Positions 11,001 to 24,087 of a DNA stretch of 64,000 nucleotides are shown piece after piece (the stretch's first letter is position 1; each line of letters starts with the position of its first letter). The stretch is from Cycas panzhihuaensis (lineage: Eukaryota; Cycadophyta). The notes below the pieces were generated by a model, which saw only the letters and a list, made by a program, of their open reading frames with translations, was not told where the DNA came from and searched no databases. The stretch covers positions 128,099,741-128,163,740 of the forward strand of contig CM041465.1 in the NCBI GenBank assembly GCA_023213395.1. Direction: 5' to 3'. A program made the position numbers and the translations under genes.

Positions 11001-14000
11001 TGGATCTCTATAATCTTATTGGATCAACAAGGGCTACATTAACTATGACATGTGTCAAATCACTTTGAAAGGGTGACATGATATGTCTACAACATACGAG
11101 ATTAAAGTTAATCCACTCTATACCCTCCCATGTCACGATTAGATTTTCAAGAATTTTATGCCCTTTAATGTCCCTCAACATTTTTACTAGTGTCAAGCAT
11201 TCTCTATTGTAACTAATGAAATCCTTCTAGCTAATGACTTAGAGAATTTTTATATGATACATTGAGCAAAGTGATAGACCACCATCTTAATGTGGAGTCT
11301 TTATTTGATTCTTTTGGGATGAATATGATGGTATCCTTTTAGGATGAATATGAATTGGATGTAATGTTGAGCTCTCACATGGTGCTATAAAAATTATGTC
11401 CATCTTTAAATCTATTAATCTCAAGATGTATTGATTATGAGAATTTTATTGAATATTAGGGGGATGAATCCAATCATAAGCTTTAATATGTATCTAGCCA
11501 TACATAATATTGCTCAACACAATTATTAAGGTTCACTACCATCACTTTGTCCCACACTTCTTTAGTGTTTATTCAACCACATTACTTCCTCAATGTAATA
11601 TCATATTCAAGCATATCAATAAGCTGACTTGGCAACATATGACTCAATTAATTTTTGTTTCTTAAAATGCCATTGTTATCTTGATGTCGATCTATATTGT
11701 TAATGATCATCAACATCAAATACTGAGACTAAAACTTTGACTACCTCATAATGTTATTCATTGACTTATACTTGGCTTTGTCAACATGGTTGATTTCATA
11801 TGCTTGGCATTGACATCACCAATTTTGCCAACATCAACTTCATCGATTTGACATCACATAAATTTTTAAACTCTGTCATCATCAATTTCAACTCAACATT
11901 GTCAACTTATCAACTCTAGACATCTTCATCTACTTGTTTGACATTAATATATAATTTATTTACATCAACATTGGCTCAACTTTTCAATGTTTACTTAATA
12001 TTGAAAGTTTCATCTTTTATTTTATCAATGGCCTTGAATCTCTACCACTATTATTTAAATGGAACCTCATTGATACTTTTATTGAATTTTTAGTGTTAGT
12101 TTCTATAGTATACTGTAATATTTTGTTCTAAAAAGCCATGACATTGTCCATCTCAAGGTTAATACAAACACTAGTATTTCTAATAAAGGCACCTTTATTA
12201 TAATTTTATGCTTCTTTAATAATTGATTAGAAACTAATTTAGGCACTCACAATGATGTATTATGTCTTCCATTTGAACACCAGATATTGCTTACCATGCC
12301 CCTATTTCACACAAAGTCATAGATGTACATGTTGCTTATTTTGTAATCTTTAACATATACATGTTAAGGCATTGGCATCTTCAAGTTTGATTCTTAAGAA
12401 ATTATCTGTCCACTATACATCATCTTGAATATTCATCTAATGGTGTTCAAGTATATAAACTATTGTTGAAAAGGATTAGTCATGGCAAGAAAGACCTTGA
12501 TCTTTATTTACATAACCTCTTGTAATTATTCTCATATTCTGTTTCTATAATCACATCTTTATTATACTTAAACCAACATTACTTAATTCTTCTTAACAAA
12601 TGACAAAGGTATGCATGTGGTCCTAATACTATCATTTATTTAACCATAAGGCATTGGAATCAATGGAGATCCTTATAGTTCTTATATCAACAATGGTGCT
12701 AAATGTTAGCAACTCTAGGAAAATAATGCTTCAATCAACCTCCAACATGTCGTTGTAGGAAAGGGACAACATTCACAAGGAGGAAATATAGACACAAAAA
12801 GACATAAAGATGCGCAGTAATATTGTCATGTTATTAACAAAGGTGATTACATGGTCAATTAAGCAATGGAGGATGCCAACCTTGAGTCAATGCATCAACC
12901 TCTAATGGTAAATCCTCATAATACACATCTACACTCTAATGTCTCTCTCACATAACATATTTATACATCACATTAGGTAGTTTATCAACCCAACTAATTC
13001 TCACATTAATTCTCCCTTTTACATTAGTTAACCCATTTATTAATACAAATATCAATGACCACTTTATTAATGTATTGTTAATCAACTAACACAATCTCTA
13101 ATTATTCTTCTTATAAAAATCTCTATTTCAATTAGCAAGATGTTAATTTTAAAGGGAGAGAGATTTAATAAACAATTTTAATACAAATAAGATAAATAGA
13201 TGATATGAATGGTTTATGCCCCTAATGACTAGTATAATCCTTCTATTTATTAATATAATATACAAATGTATGAAGAAGGTATAAATCTTATATGATCTTA
13301 TTAATCTCTTGACTTAGTCTTTCATATTGTTTAGCTCCACTAATTAGTATCCAGAATGAAACATAGCCCACTTATCATATGATAATCTACTGAATATTTT
13401 TAAGTTGGGGCAAGCTATTGCTTATTATCATTTTCACTACAAATCACTAAATTTATCCTCCATTTTGATCTAGATTGAAATCAAAAGAAGATATACAGAA
13501 AGAAGGAATACAAGAAAATACTAATGACCAAAATTCAAGAACTAGTGATTAGGAGGCCAACAATGAATGATCAGAGTTCAAGCAACCATCGATGGGCAAA
13601 GGGCAACTAATAAACCACAATTAAAAAGTCAACAACAAGCAAGCAATGACCAAATAAACTAGTTTAAGTGTTGCATATTATAACTAACATTATAACAAAT
13701 AATGGATTAATAAATTGTTCCTTAAATCAATTACTATAACATCATATAAAAGGGAATAGAACAAGAGAGTGATATTATGTAAAGTAGAAAGAAAAAGAGA
13801 CTCTTAAGAAAGGAAATGGACTAGAGAGGAAAGATCCTTACTAGAAAAGAGTAGAGAAGGATGTTGGCTTTAAATTTATCCACTTCAGTGTTATGTTGTA
13901 AGACATGAAGATGCTCAATAATTGACACCTATAACTAACATAATTTCATGTATTAATATAAGTATTTACTTTAGTTGTCAAATTAAATGCTTACGCAAAC

Positions 14001-14957
14001 TCCACATTAACCATATTTGTATTGAATTAAACCACCACTACTCAATTCATATTCTTTTATAATGTGAATAGAATTATTAATAATTTACACCCTTAGCCTA
14101 GGAGAGGCATTACTTAATCTTAATTTATCATCAAGGAATTGAATAACTTATTACCTTTGATATATTCTTGATATTCAAATTCCCAAAGGGATCCATACAA
14201 GATATTGTTAATGACTAGGCTTCAACCACCTCTTGCTCATATCATAATTTTGATATTAAGTAGATTCAAATGTTAGAGAAAATTTTAAAGGTATGTTTAG
14301 GTGGTCTAAACTTAAAGCAAGATATATTAAAGATGGACATATGCCATTAAACCTACCTTTTCCAAATGGAAGACTCCAAAGGACTCTAAGGGAAATAAAG
14401 GGGATATAAACTTATGAATTATGCTAGAAAATATATCTATATTTGCTCAATAAATTATACAAGAAATAAAATCTAACTCTTATGTTCAAATTACCCTTGC
14501 ATAGTTATGTGGCCTTTCAACTCCATAATCAGTGCTCTAAAAGTAGTATAAGTAGTCATGTAGGATCCAAATAAACATTATCTTTCTCATATAATTCTAA
14601 CTCTCTTTGTTATATCATTAGCTCTACTAGAACTACTACAAATGATTGAATAATATTTAGCAAAAAACATAGCTACAGAGGTACCTATCTCACAAGTTAG
14701 CATCTGTAGTTATACAACAATATTTTTGTCTTAACTTGACGAGCATAAATATTCTATCGAATTCTCATAAGATGAAATCTCTTCTTTCTTTATTAATAAA
14801 AATGAATGTATTTATATATGGATTTTAATAACTTTCACAACCACATAATATCTAACATACGTAATGATATTAGGTAATAAACTCAACTACTCTTCTTGGT
14901 AGTTAAGTCACTATTCACATGAATGATTATATAGACTTTCCATAACCATGACTACAC
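11001..14957. other. Long noncoding part of block A
   Basis: No protein family is recognised on either strand. It is collinear with 43304-46099 and 54237-55522 in block B. The stretch 11690-11990 is compositionally biased, rich in catcaac/gttgatg-like words. At 13670-13680 the sequence is gttgcatattataac, the uninterrupted version of the site where block B carries the 8.1-kb copia. Bases 13680-14280 are also similar, in reverse orientation, to 17700-18260. Confidence 0.45.
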
Positions 14958-15183
14958 TTTAAAAACTCTAAAGGAAAAGTTCCCTTTACAAAGTTTGAAG
15001 TGAACTTTCCTTTACAAAATCTTAAGTGAAGGTTTCCTCTACAAAACTTTAAGGGAACTTCCCTTTAAAACTTTTGAAGGGAATTCTCCCTTCATAAAGT
15101 TTGATAGAACCTCTATTTAAAAAATATTAAGGGAAGTTCCCTTAAATTGAATGAAGGTAACTCCCTTAAAATTGAAGGAAAGT
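14958..15183. repeat. Tandem array of palindromic units, about 27 bp each
   Basis: About eight imperfect units combine an aaagttt-type spacer with an inverted core of the form aagggaa-n-ttccctt. One unit is a perfect 9-bp inverted repeat around a single base: ttaagggaagttcccttaa, near 15128-15146. The same array stands at 55523-55748 in block B. No reading frame runs through it. Confidence 0.75.
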
Positions 15184-15530
15184 AATTTAACATTTATATA
15201 AAATGTCTTTTAAAGATATGTATTCTATAAATATATTTTTAGCATGAAGACTCAGGATTTACATGAGAGTACCTCAAATATGATGACTGAACAAGATGCA
15301 ATAATTACAATGATAAATATAGATAAGGGCTAATGTAGGGCTTATCAATAATAAATATACAAGTTAAAAAAGAATTGATCAACATAGTTTTCAATTAGCG
15401 ACTCAGAAGAATTTAGTCTTTGCAGTAATTTTTAAGAAGTCTAGTTTATCAATCAAACCATATCTCAAGATATGTATATTGGTATGGATCAATAAAGGTA
15501 TATAGGAGATAATTATATAACAATGTAGTA

Positions 15531-16396
15531 TGTCTCACACTTATACCATGCATAAGTAAGACTAGGTTGTAGTAGTATCATGTGTGTATAGCACTATGTT
15601 TGAGAGTGCACAAAGATTAATAGTCAACATAATAATTAATAAGTATATTAGAACTAGGGTTAATGATAGGAGCATTTGATTTAGTGGATGCAATTATAAT
15701 GAAGAGAAAATATAACCGAAGAACCAATGTGATAATAGAACTCTAAACCATGCAAAGAACAAGTAACATAAACAAATGAAGCACTCAACAAAGAACAATA
15801 GAAGATTCAGGTCTAAGCATAAACCTTTTATTAATTTGAGTAATAGCTTAAGAATTACAGAGATGAATGAACCCCAACTCTTCTCCTCAACTCATCCATG
15901 ACTATCTCATCATGTTACATGTACCGTTACATAAGAATATATAGGTACAACATTACAAAATATGGCCTTGTTATTTTACAATATAATGGGCATAAACCAT
16001 GGGTTGAAGAAGACCCCCATAAGACACCTAAAAAATTTTCTCTGGGGCTCCCGCCACCGAACCTCTGCCTGGTGGGTCGTCGGTCCCCCAGACACCAAAG
16101 CCGAGGGCCCTACAATAGGGCTCTAGATCCCATAAAGGTGCTCGGGTGTAACACCTATACCCATGTAACACTTGCAAAGTGTTCAACATATATAACAAAA
16201 GGGTTATGCATTTTCTTTGCATGAATAATGCCTCCATCTTTATACAAAGGCTAATTTATTATAAATTACCAAATTCATATTATTCATTAAAGAATAACTC
16301 AATTACTTAGATTTCCTTTCATCTCCTTATTGTTTGTTTAGATTTTCATTTTATATCATTGTGGAACTATAGGTAGAACATGTGAAAACCATTATA
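15531..16396 (+). repeat. Plus-strand copy of the small element's LTR, split by an insertion
   Basis: TGTCTCAC at 15531 runs to ccattata near 16396. Without the 489-bp insertion and its target duplication it is about 370 bp, the family's length. It is in the opposite orientation to the two LTRs at 5635 and 7889. Block B has only its first 180 bases (56099-56278). Confidence 0.65.
15700..16188 (-). mobile_element. Solo LTR of another element, inserted in an LTR
   Basis: The 489-bp segment is absent from the homologous LTRs and begins TGAAGAG and ends TTCAACA. On the minus strand it starts TGTTGAACAC, with an AATAAA signal near its middle-right part. Flanks are tataa (left) and tatat (right), a 5-bp duplication with one mismatch. 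A GC-rich patch at 16028-16150 is part of it and gives short open frames on both strands that are not genes. The single copy with target duplication implies LTR-LTR recombination after insertion. Confidence 0.65.
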
Positions 16397-17699
16397 ATTA
16401 TCCATTATAACTTGAGTTACCATATATGAATATTATTTATAGACTCCATATTAAGAAAATTGCCACTCTATGGAAAAGAATTGTTTGATTTTAGAATGAG
16501 AATATCGATATTATAACACATTCTAGAATTTTTCTGTAGGTCAATTTGACTAAAAATCATCCTTTCAAGCTTTAATTAAATGCTTAAGGATACACTTATA
16601 TTCAAACTGCCCACTTCCTTAATTACATTAATGTCTAGATTACCTATAAGGAAGTGGGAGATTTGATACAAAGTAGTAGCAAGAATCTTATTAACCCATA
16701 ACCAAACTAATGGCACGTTCTTTGGAATGCTTGATCTCAAGCTTATAATTCAACCTAAAGAACAAGATACAAGCTATAGTATTTATACCCTTACTCATCT
16801 TTAGCTAATTAGACTAAGGGTTCATCTAGTTAATTTATGTTCAAAGGATGTCTGGTCTCTTAATTCACCCTTAAGTGAAAAAAAATAAAGATGGAATATA
16901 GTCAAATCAATAATGTAAAATAAGTTCCTAAACTCGACATTATAAAGGTTTTTGAAGGAAAGGAGAATAGCTTAATAAAATATACCAAGGTTATGGAACC
17001 ATTATTTAGGAAAGGAAGACTTTCTATTATATCAGTAGGGTGGATATTTGAAGAAACTTTATCTCATATTCAAAATTAATAGATGATTGTATTATAGTAC
17101 TCTAATCTTAAATACAACCTCTTACTTCTTAGAATCATTGTGGTGGGAAGTATTTCTTTTATATAAATACTCTTAAAAATGTAAAGAATTTATCCAATGT
17201 TTAGAGAAATTATTTTTTCTTATTACACTAATTTGAATCCTTCTTAGTTATAAGTGATGATCTATCCATTACTAAATTATGATGCCATTATTAGATAGAG
17301 AATTTACTAGGCAAATTAAAGATGTATATATAAAGTGTTTCTATCTATTCTTTTATTATATGAGCTTAACTTTTAATATTTTTACTTTAAGAACATTATT
17401 AAATTTTTTTGGGAGATAGATACCTTTAAAGTATATAGAAGAATGGACATGGAGGGTTAGTTCTTCTCTTATAACTTTTCAAAAAGGAGGATTTCTTAGA
17501 CATAAGTGATGATTCTCATAATTGCTTCACTTAGGCCATCTTTAAATGCTATGTCTAATAACTTAATATGTTCCATATTTGTCCACTAACATGGCTTAAG
17601 AGAGATTAACATTATGAGATTAGATAACTAATGAGATCACTTGAGTTGATTAGGTTATAGGGGGGACTTTAATATAATAGAAATATTATGATCTAAAAG
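16397..17699. other. No gene seen; probable gypsy 3' noncoding region
   Basis: The stretch is AT-rich with stops in all frames. It lies downstream, on the minus strand, of the gypsy integrase end at 18720-19215, so it may be that element's 3' untranslated part, but nothing confirms this. Confidence 0.3.
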
Positions 17700-18260
17700 G
17701 ATATGTCTAATAACTCAAATACCAAAATTATGATCTTAACAAATGGAGGTTTAAAACCTAGTCATTAGTAGCATCTCACATCATCCCCTTCCAAGTAACA
17801 ACATAAAAAATACATCAAAGATGAAAAGTTAATCAAGCCTTTAATATGAAACCAAGAGCAAATAATACTTATCACATACTTAGGGTGTAAATTATTAATA
17901 ATTTAAATCAAATTATATAAACACTTGAAGTAAGCTATAGTGGTATAACCTAACATAAATCTATCAAATTTGGAAGTTATGCAAGTAAGTGGTTTAATAA
18001 ATAAAATAAATGCTTCTATCAATATGTGAAATTATATTGGATATAGGTGTGGGTTATAAAGCATTATTATATTTCATATCATAAGGATAGATTAGACAAA
18101 TCTAAAGCTAATATGTTTCCCTCATATTTTGAGCTTAAGATCATTCCTATTTTTCTCTACAATCATTTCCCCCTTCTTATTAAGAAAATAATCCTCTCTT
18201 ATTCTTCTCCATTTTATTTGATATTCTAGTAATTAATCAAACTAACAATTTCTTAATTTA
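17700..18260 (-). repeat. Inverted counterpart of 13680-14280
   Basis: Read on the minus strand, this stretch aligns in several blocks to 13680-14280. Shared runs include attaataatttacaccct, taatgactaggtt and atcataattttg. It shows that block A's noncoding part and the gypsy element's 3' side share an ancestor, in opposite orientations. Confidence 0.55.
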
Positions 18261-18719
18261 TTACCTATTATAGTTTTAGTTATAAGGTGTGAATATTCAA
18301 AAAGCTTATTTGTTTATTGGTTGTGGGTTGATTGCTTTAAGTAATTTATTACTAGGTACTTATTATTATCATTCTAATTATGGTCATCAATTTTCCTTTT
18401 TCCTATCACTAGTCACCATACTTATATTCATTAGGCACTCATTGGCCTGAAAATAATTAGTCTTTAAGCTCTAATTGCTAGTCTTTTCTTATAATCTTCC
18501 ATTACTTATATCTTCTTCTACTTTTATTCTAAATTAGGTCTTTCTTCTATAAGAATAATGATCCTAATTATTCTAATATGCATTTTTGGATACTCATTTC
18601 ATAATGATAGTTCCTTTTCTTTTATAATATCAACCAAGTTAGGGTAATTGGTCTTTCATACTAAACATAAAGAGTGCTAGTTTTCCTTATCATGCCATCC
18701 TTTCATTTCTCTAAAGGAG
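18261..18719. other. No gene seen
   Basis: AT-rich sequence between the inverted repeat and the gypsy integrase end. No open frame or motif could be supported. Confidence 0.3.
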
Positions 18720-19215
18720 ATTGTCAACCTTTAGAATTAATGTATCTTTTGGAATGAGTCCTTATAGTAGAGGTAAGACTCCTTCATCTTTTTCTTTATT
18801 CAACATTAAGGGTTTGTATAATTTGAAGCTATTTGCATTGAAACCTAGATGTATCCCTATATAGGGTGGAAAATCAATATTAAAGAAATTTCCCTTTACT
18901 TTCTCTATTATTTTAAAAGGTCCACATAGGATATCTCTTTATGTGCTTCATAGTGAAATTCTCCTTTGGCAAATAAATCCAAACTTGATTACCCACTTGA
19001 AAGTCAAGTTCCTTCTTATGTAAATCATTCTTATTATTATATTTCTATTAATTCTTGAGTATTATGTCATGCATCTAGGATTGAACTTACTTAATGTACT
19101 CTGAATAACATTGTCCATGCTATTGAGTCTATCCAACAGATTTGATAAAGTTTATAGATATTGCTAATTACATTATAGAGTTGGGTTAAAAACTTAAATA
19201 AATTTTAAAAGAACA
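18720..19215 (-). pseudogene. Ty3/gypsy integrase C-terminal part
   Basis: The minus strand encodes the end of a gypsy integrase, the DNA-binding region after the catalytic core. Pieces in shifting frames include 'QVGNQVWIYLPKENFTMK', 'YPMWTF', 'GNFFNIDFPPYIGIHLGF' and 'FKLYKPLML'. They match the family's '..GD.VWI.LPKERFP......K.GPF.V......AY.+.LP......FN+.DL.P+' pattern. Several frameshifts and stops are present. The upstream integrase core and RT lie at 22990-24750, with a copia derivative inserted between. Confidence 0.75.
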
Positions 19216-19252
19216 TTTCTATGTCCAATTATAAACTATTGAATTATATCTT

Positions 19253-19677
19253 TATTGGATATGAAAAACATATATATCTCATGTTTTTAGTTGATTATTA
19301 TTATATATCTCGATTAGATATACCAACATCTTATTTACTAGTCTTATTTTGTTTGGAATGAGTCTCATCTTTTTAATCTAAAGCAATACCTAGATCCTAT
19401 AAAAAAATAAAATAAATAAAAAATAATAATGGATAAATTAAAGAAAAATAATAACAAACACTAGGATCATAATGACACCCTTAAGGTAACTTAACTTGGA
19501 TTAAGACCATAACATTGTTGCAACAATATGTCGATATAACATATTGAGTGTGTATTTATAATACATAACTTCACTATACATGGACCCATCATAAACTATC
19601 TACATCATAATAAAATTAATTACACAAATACACATTATAACATTACCTCATAAAGCATGAACTAAGCTATTCTAACA
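19253..19677 (-). repeat. 3' LTR of deletion-derived copia (copy 2)
   Basis: A 425-bp repeat begins tattggatatg and ends tctaaca. It aligns end to end with 2252-2680. The adjacent ctcccccata is the complement of the polypurine tract. Confidence 0.8.
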
Positions 19678-21049
19678 CTCCCCCATAATGCACATTTAGG
19701 ACATAGATGTTTCTTTGAATTTGTAATGCTTGATCTTCATAAATGTCTTAAAAATAATATCTAAATCTTGGTTTTGAATTTCATATTCAACTTGCCTTTG
19801 TTGAATTAACTCTAAAATGTAGTAATGATGTTTGATCTTGATATGCTTTATTTTTCATTATAAAACTAAGTTCTTCATCATATGTATAATATTTTAATTA
19901 TCATATTAAGTCTTTATAAGTTCATTCTAATTTTGATGTAGATCTTGTAGTATCTCTTTGAGATAAACTATGTCATGAACTTTTGCTTTATCTTTTTTGT
20001 ATTTTAATTTATGTTCATCATTTAGAGTCACTTGAGATCTTATCATTCTCTTATCAAAATTTAGATCAAGAATATCTATAACAGTAGGCTCAATAATAAT
20101 CTATTTATCTTCATCAACTTAGAAATCTTTCTCATTATTTAACTAATCAGAATAATATTTTAAAACTTGTATACTCAAATTTGAATCAATATTTTAAATA
20201 AGAACTTCACTTGAATTGGAATCATCAGTAACATTAATATGTATAAGAAAATTTGATTTATATTCAACTTTAAATATAATTTCCTTTTAAATAGCAAGAA
20301 TATTTGTAGAAATAAATAAAGAAACTTTAACATCTTGAATTACTTAATCGTAGTCATCAATAGATTCTTTATATTGAATAACAACAATAGCTTCATCACA
20401 CTCAACATACTTAGTAGTAGTAGTCTCATAAATGGTTTCATCAATTGTAATAATGTATTCAATCGTAGTCTCTTCACAATCAATAATAAATTTATCAATG
20501 ATGTTTTCAACCATGTTCTTATTTTTTTGACATACATTTTCTTCTTATACTTCTAGTTCCTAGTATACCTTTTCTTTAGGGAATTTTACATTTTCTTTTG
20601 AATTAATTATAGTATTACCTTAAGGCTTTGGTCTTCTAAAATAAATAAATAGGATAAGAGGTTCATTAAACTTTTTTAGATTTATTTTTATCTTTAACAA
20701 TCACAGGATTTTCTTTGAGTGGTTTGACATTTGGAGCATAAATAGATGTCAACATATCCCATACTTCCTTTGAAGTAGTAACATGATATATATAAGTGTA
20801 TATATTCCTTTCCAAAGTAGAAAATGTATTTGAGTGATTCAACATCTTTCTCTAGAAGTTATATCAATTCTTATTCTTGATTAAATTTTAATTCACTTTT
20901 AGGATACATTGGTTTTGGAGCTTATATCCTTTAGTAACTGTATCTCATAATTGTTTAACTTCCAAAATAGGTTTTATTCTTCTTAACCGTGTAAAGTAAT
21001 TTCTCCCATTAAAGTTAGAAGCTACAAGAAGCAAACGAGAAATTTCCAT
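19678..21049 (-). pseudogene. Copia derivative: gag joined to RNase H tail (copy 2)
   Basis: This is the better end-preserved copy. A start codon fits at 21049, followed by the normal copia gag opening (MEISRLLLVASNFNGRNYF, then an ILEVKQL piece). The frame passes through gag, an acidic Glu/Asp-rich middle (about 20540-20050), and 'LKEILQDLHQN'. It ends in an RNase H tail near 19790-19900 with 'KHIKIKHH'. Protease, integrase and RT are absent. Total coding length, if unbroken, would be about 450 residues, against the usual 1,300 or more for copia. It interrupts a gypsy element. No 5' LTR was found to its right. Confidence 0.7.
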
Positions 21050-22985
21050 TTTACTAATAGAAATCAATTATAATAGGTTCAAAAATTCATCTATATGTAA
21101 TTATAAATAAGCACATCAATTTATTATACTTAATATATTATCCTATATAAATTCTATTTCTCATTTTTTTTTTATGGTTGTAAATAATACATCAAATTTT
21201 AAGTAAATTTTCTCTGTAAAAGCAAAATCAAATTATATTAAATCATAAACCAAAATGTTCATATTTGAATCAAGATTCCAATGGTTTAGATAATTCAAAA
21301 AATGGTCTCTTAAAACCCAAGATATTAAAGAAATTTAAAAAAATAGACTCTTAAAAATCAAGATACAAATTTGATAAACATTAATTTAAAAAATTAATGA
21401 AACACTTCAAAATCTGATCTAAATCAATTTTCTCCTTAGGAAAATGATGATGGTTATAATGTGTAGAACTTTAGAAACTAAGCAATGATATATAGCTAAT
21501 GCAGAGTAGAAAATGAATTGGTCAACTAGATAGTAAGCTCCTTGGTGAATAATTGGCTCATGATTATAATATAATCTTGGTGAAAAAAATCATAGTAAAT
21601 AGTGACTAATTTTATATGCAAATAGGTTGGCCGACTAAAATCTCTTCACAATGATCTTCATATAACAACTATAGGTCACCAATATAGAAGGTCAAATAGA
21701 GAGCATAATGGATTGATGACATATGGTAGTTACTAATAGATATAGAGGCATGTATGAAATTGATATATATTTATATAATATTCATGTGAAAAACACTAGG
21801 GGGAAAAAGGAAAAGAAAAAAGATAAATCAATGTGAATCAATAATAGATAGAGCATATCATAAAGACCTGTAACTAAAGTGACTATTTATATATATAACG
21901 ATCTAGACATGACAAATGTAAGATGCATAATCAAGCTAGATAAATGCTTAGTCAAATGTGCTATGATAAACATAAAAAAGATAGGTAATGAAATGTAGTG
22001 TTAGGTATATAATAAGTAGTAGATGTATATCTAATGTGTGAGAGATGAAATTATATTTATTATTCATAGATTTTGGGTACAAAGCCTAAAAATTAACGAA
22101 ACAATTTACCTCTTAGCAATGAAACTCAAGCAATAGAGAGAAAATATTATCAATACCATATTTTATATCTATATATAATATTATTAATATTTTATGTGAA
22201 TATAACATACTGTGAAATAAATCTAAGATATTTTAATTTTATAATTTTGTGAATAAATAATAAAATGATCACCAAAATATTTAGTACTTTGGTGACTATA
22301 TTGACTTATATAAGAGTGATAAAGGTATGAATAACCCTACACCAACACAACATTACCAGTGTGATCTTAAGTAATCTAGGCAAGTATAGAAGGACCACGA
22401 TTTTCTCTTTCTTTTTTTTCCAATAGATATGAATAAATATTATCATAAAAGTAGAAACTGTAATCTAAGACATACATTATAAAGAACAATGTAATGGATA
22501 TGAGAGTATAAAGGAATTAGTTGATAAGGAAAATAATATAATAATATAGTATCTCCATGTCCTAATAAAAGTTAACTTAGGATATGATATTTAAGAAGGT
22601 TGGTTTTAGTATCTCACTCCATCTAGTTATAGCATCTCTTTTTATACTAGAGTCTAATAAATAATAATGTGAAGCTAATGAACTAGCCACCACTGAATCT
22701 ATTAGCCAATATTATATATATGTAAGATTATATAAGTCTATAGTTCAAAGAATGATAATGTGGGACTTATGGAATCGATAAATAAGTTGATAATATATGA
22801 GAGAGTTTTTTAAAATCTTTTCTTCCTAATCAATTTTTATAATATTCTCTTTTTTCATGTTATATAGTTCTATGAGTTAGTAAATGATTGTGTAAGGCTT
22901 AAAGAAAACTAAACTACTACTAAATCTATATATTCTAAGACACCCCTACTTCACCTGTATATAGGTTTCAACTTGAGATTTGGAT
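21050..22985. other. No gene seen; possible leader of the copia derivative
   Basis: Very AT-rich. It lies upstream of the gag start at 21049 on the minus strand, so it may contain the element's leader and a decayed 5' LTR, but I found no second copy of 19253-19677 and no primer-binding site. Confidence 0.3.
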
Positions 22986-22989
22986 TTGT

Positions 22990-24048
22990 ATAATACTTAA
23001 TAGGTGCTTATTAGTCTTCTTATAACACCATCTTATAAGAGGAAGATTAAGAGGGAGGGAGCATATGTGCTTCATCATTGAGGACTTACTAGTAATCAGA
23101 GGCACATAATAACCAATAAAATGAGATAAGAGCCATTATGCCTAACTTGTTTGTTTATTTTTTCCAAAGGAAAAGAACATAGACTATAAATGTTTTAAGT
23201 TAAAGATCATTTCTTATTAAAAGTCATACACTCGGACACATAAGAATACATGTCTTTTATAGGAATTTATTTTATTCTTATTGCTTAAGATAATCCCTCG
23301 GCTATAGGTATTCCTTTAGATGAATTGAATAGGCCCATTCCCAAATGAACACTTCTATATAAATCCTTGAACTCTTTAAATCCAAAGCAACCTAATCTAA
23401 TTATTGAGCTTAGCTTAGTTGCTTATAGCCTTAGTAAATTATTAATGATCATGTTATGAAATACTCTTATTATGTCTTATTATAGTATTTAACTATTAAA
23501 GATCCATTTCAAGTGTTGAGTATTATATAACTTTTATTAAGCATATAAGAAATGAAGTGTCTTGTGGCCTATATGCATAATTATCTCTTTCCAAAGTAAG
23601 TAATTCCTTTAATGATTCACTACTTGAACTAAAGCATACCTCTCTTTATCATACGTTGTAATTTGATATTGGTCTTATGAAAGTTTCTTATTAATATTAT
23701 ATTATTTGCACTTACTATATCAAGTCAACTTTTTGTATAACTAATAACGAATTTGACTCTACCCTAAATGGTTGTTACATACTTGGTAATGGTATAACTA
23801 GTGCATTGATAACCTTGTTTAATTATTCAAATTCTTTCTATTATTTAATTCTAAGTTATGTATTGTCTTTTCTTTCAAAATAATATTTGAAGATACTACA
23901 ATGTCAGAGTATTAAAGATTGAATTTCCTAATATAATTTACCAAGGCTATTAAGCTTCTTAATTCTATAATATTTCTTGGCATGTGCCATTCCCTAATGG
24001 GATGTATCTTTATGGGATTCATATACAACCCTTTTTTATCTACCATAA

Positions 24049-24087
<39 letters not shown>

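Noticed and set aside
11690-11990. catcaac-rich stretch as a satellite array
   Set aside because: Words recur but without a fixed period, so it is compositional bias and not a tandem array.
15898-16237. Open frames on both strands in a GC-rich patch
   Set aside because: They lie inside the solo LTR and result from its GC-rich core.
7889-16396. DNA transposon with long terminal inverted repeats
   Set aside because: The ends are LTR-like (TG...CA, polypurine and primer-like neighbours), no transposase is seen and no target duplication matches; kept only as an alternative in the findings.
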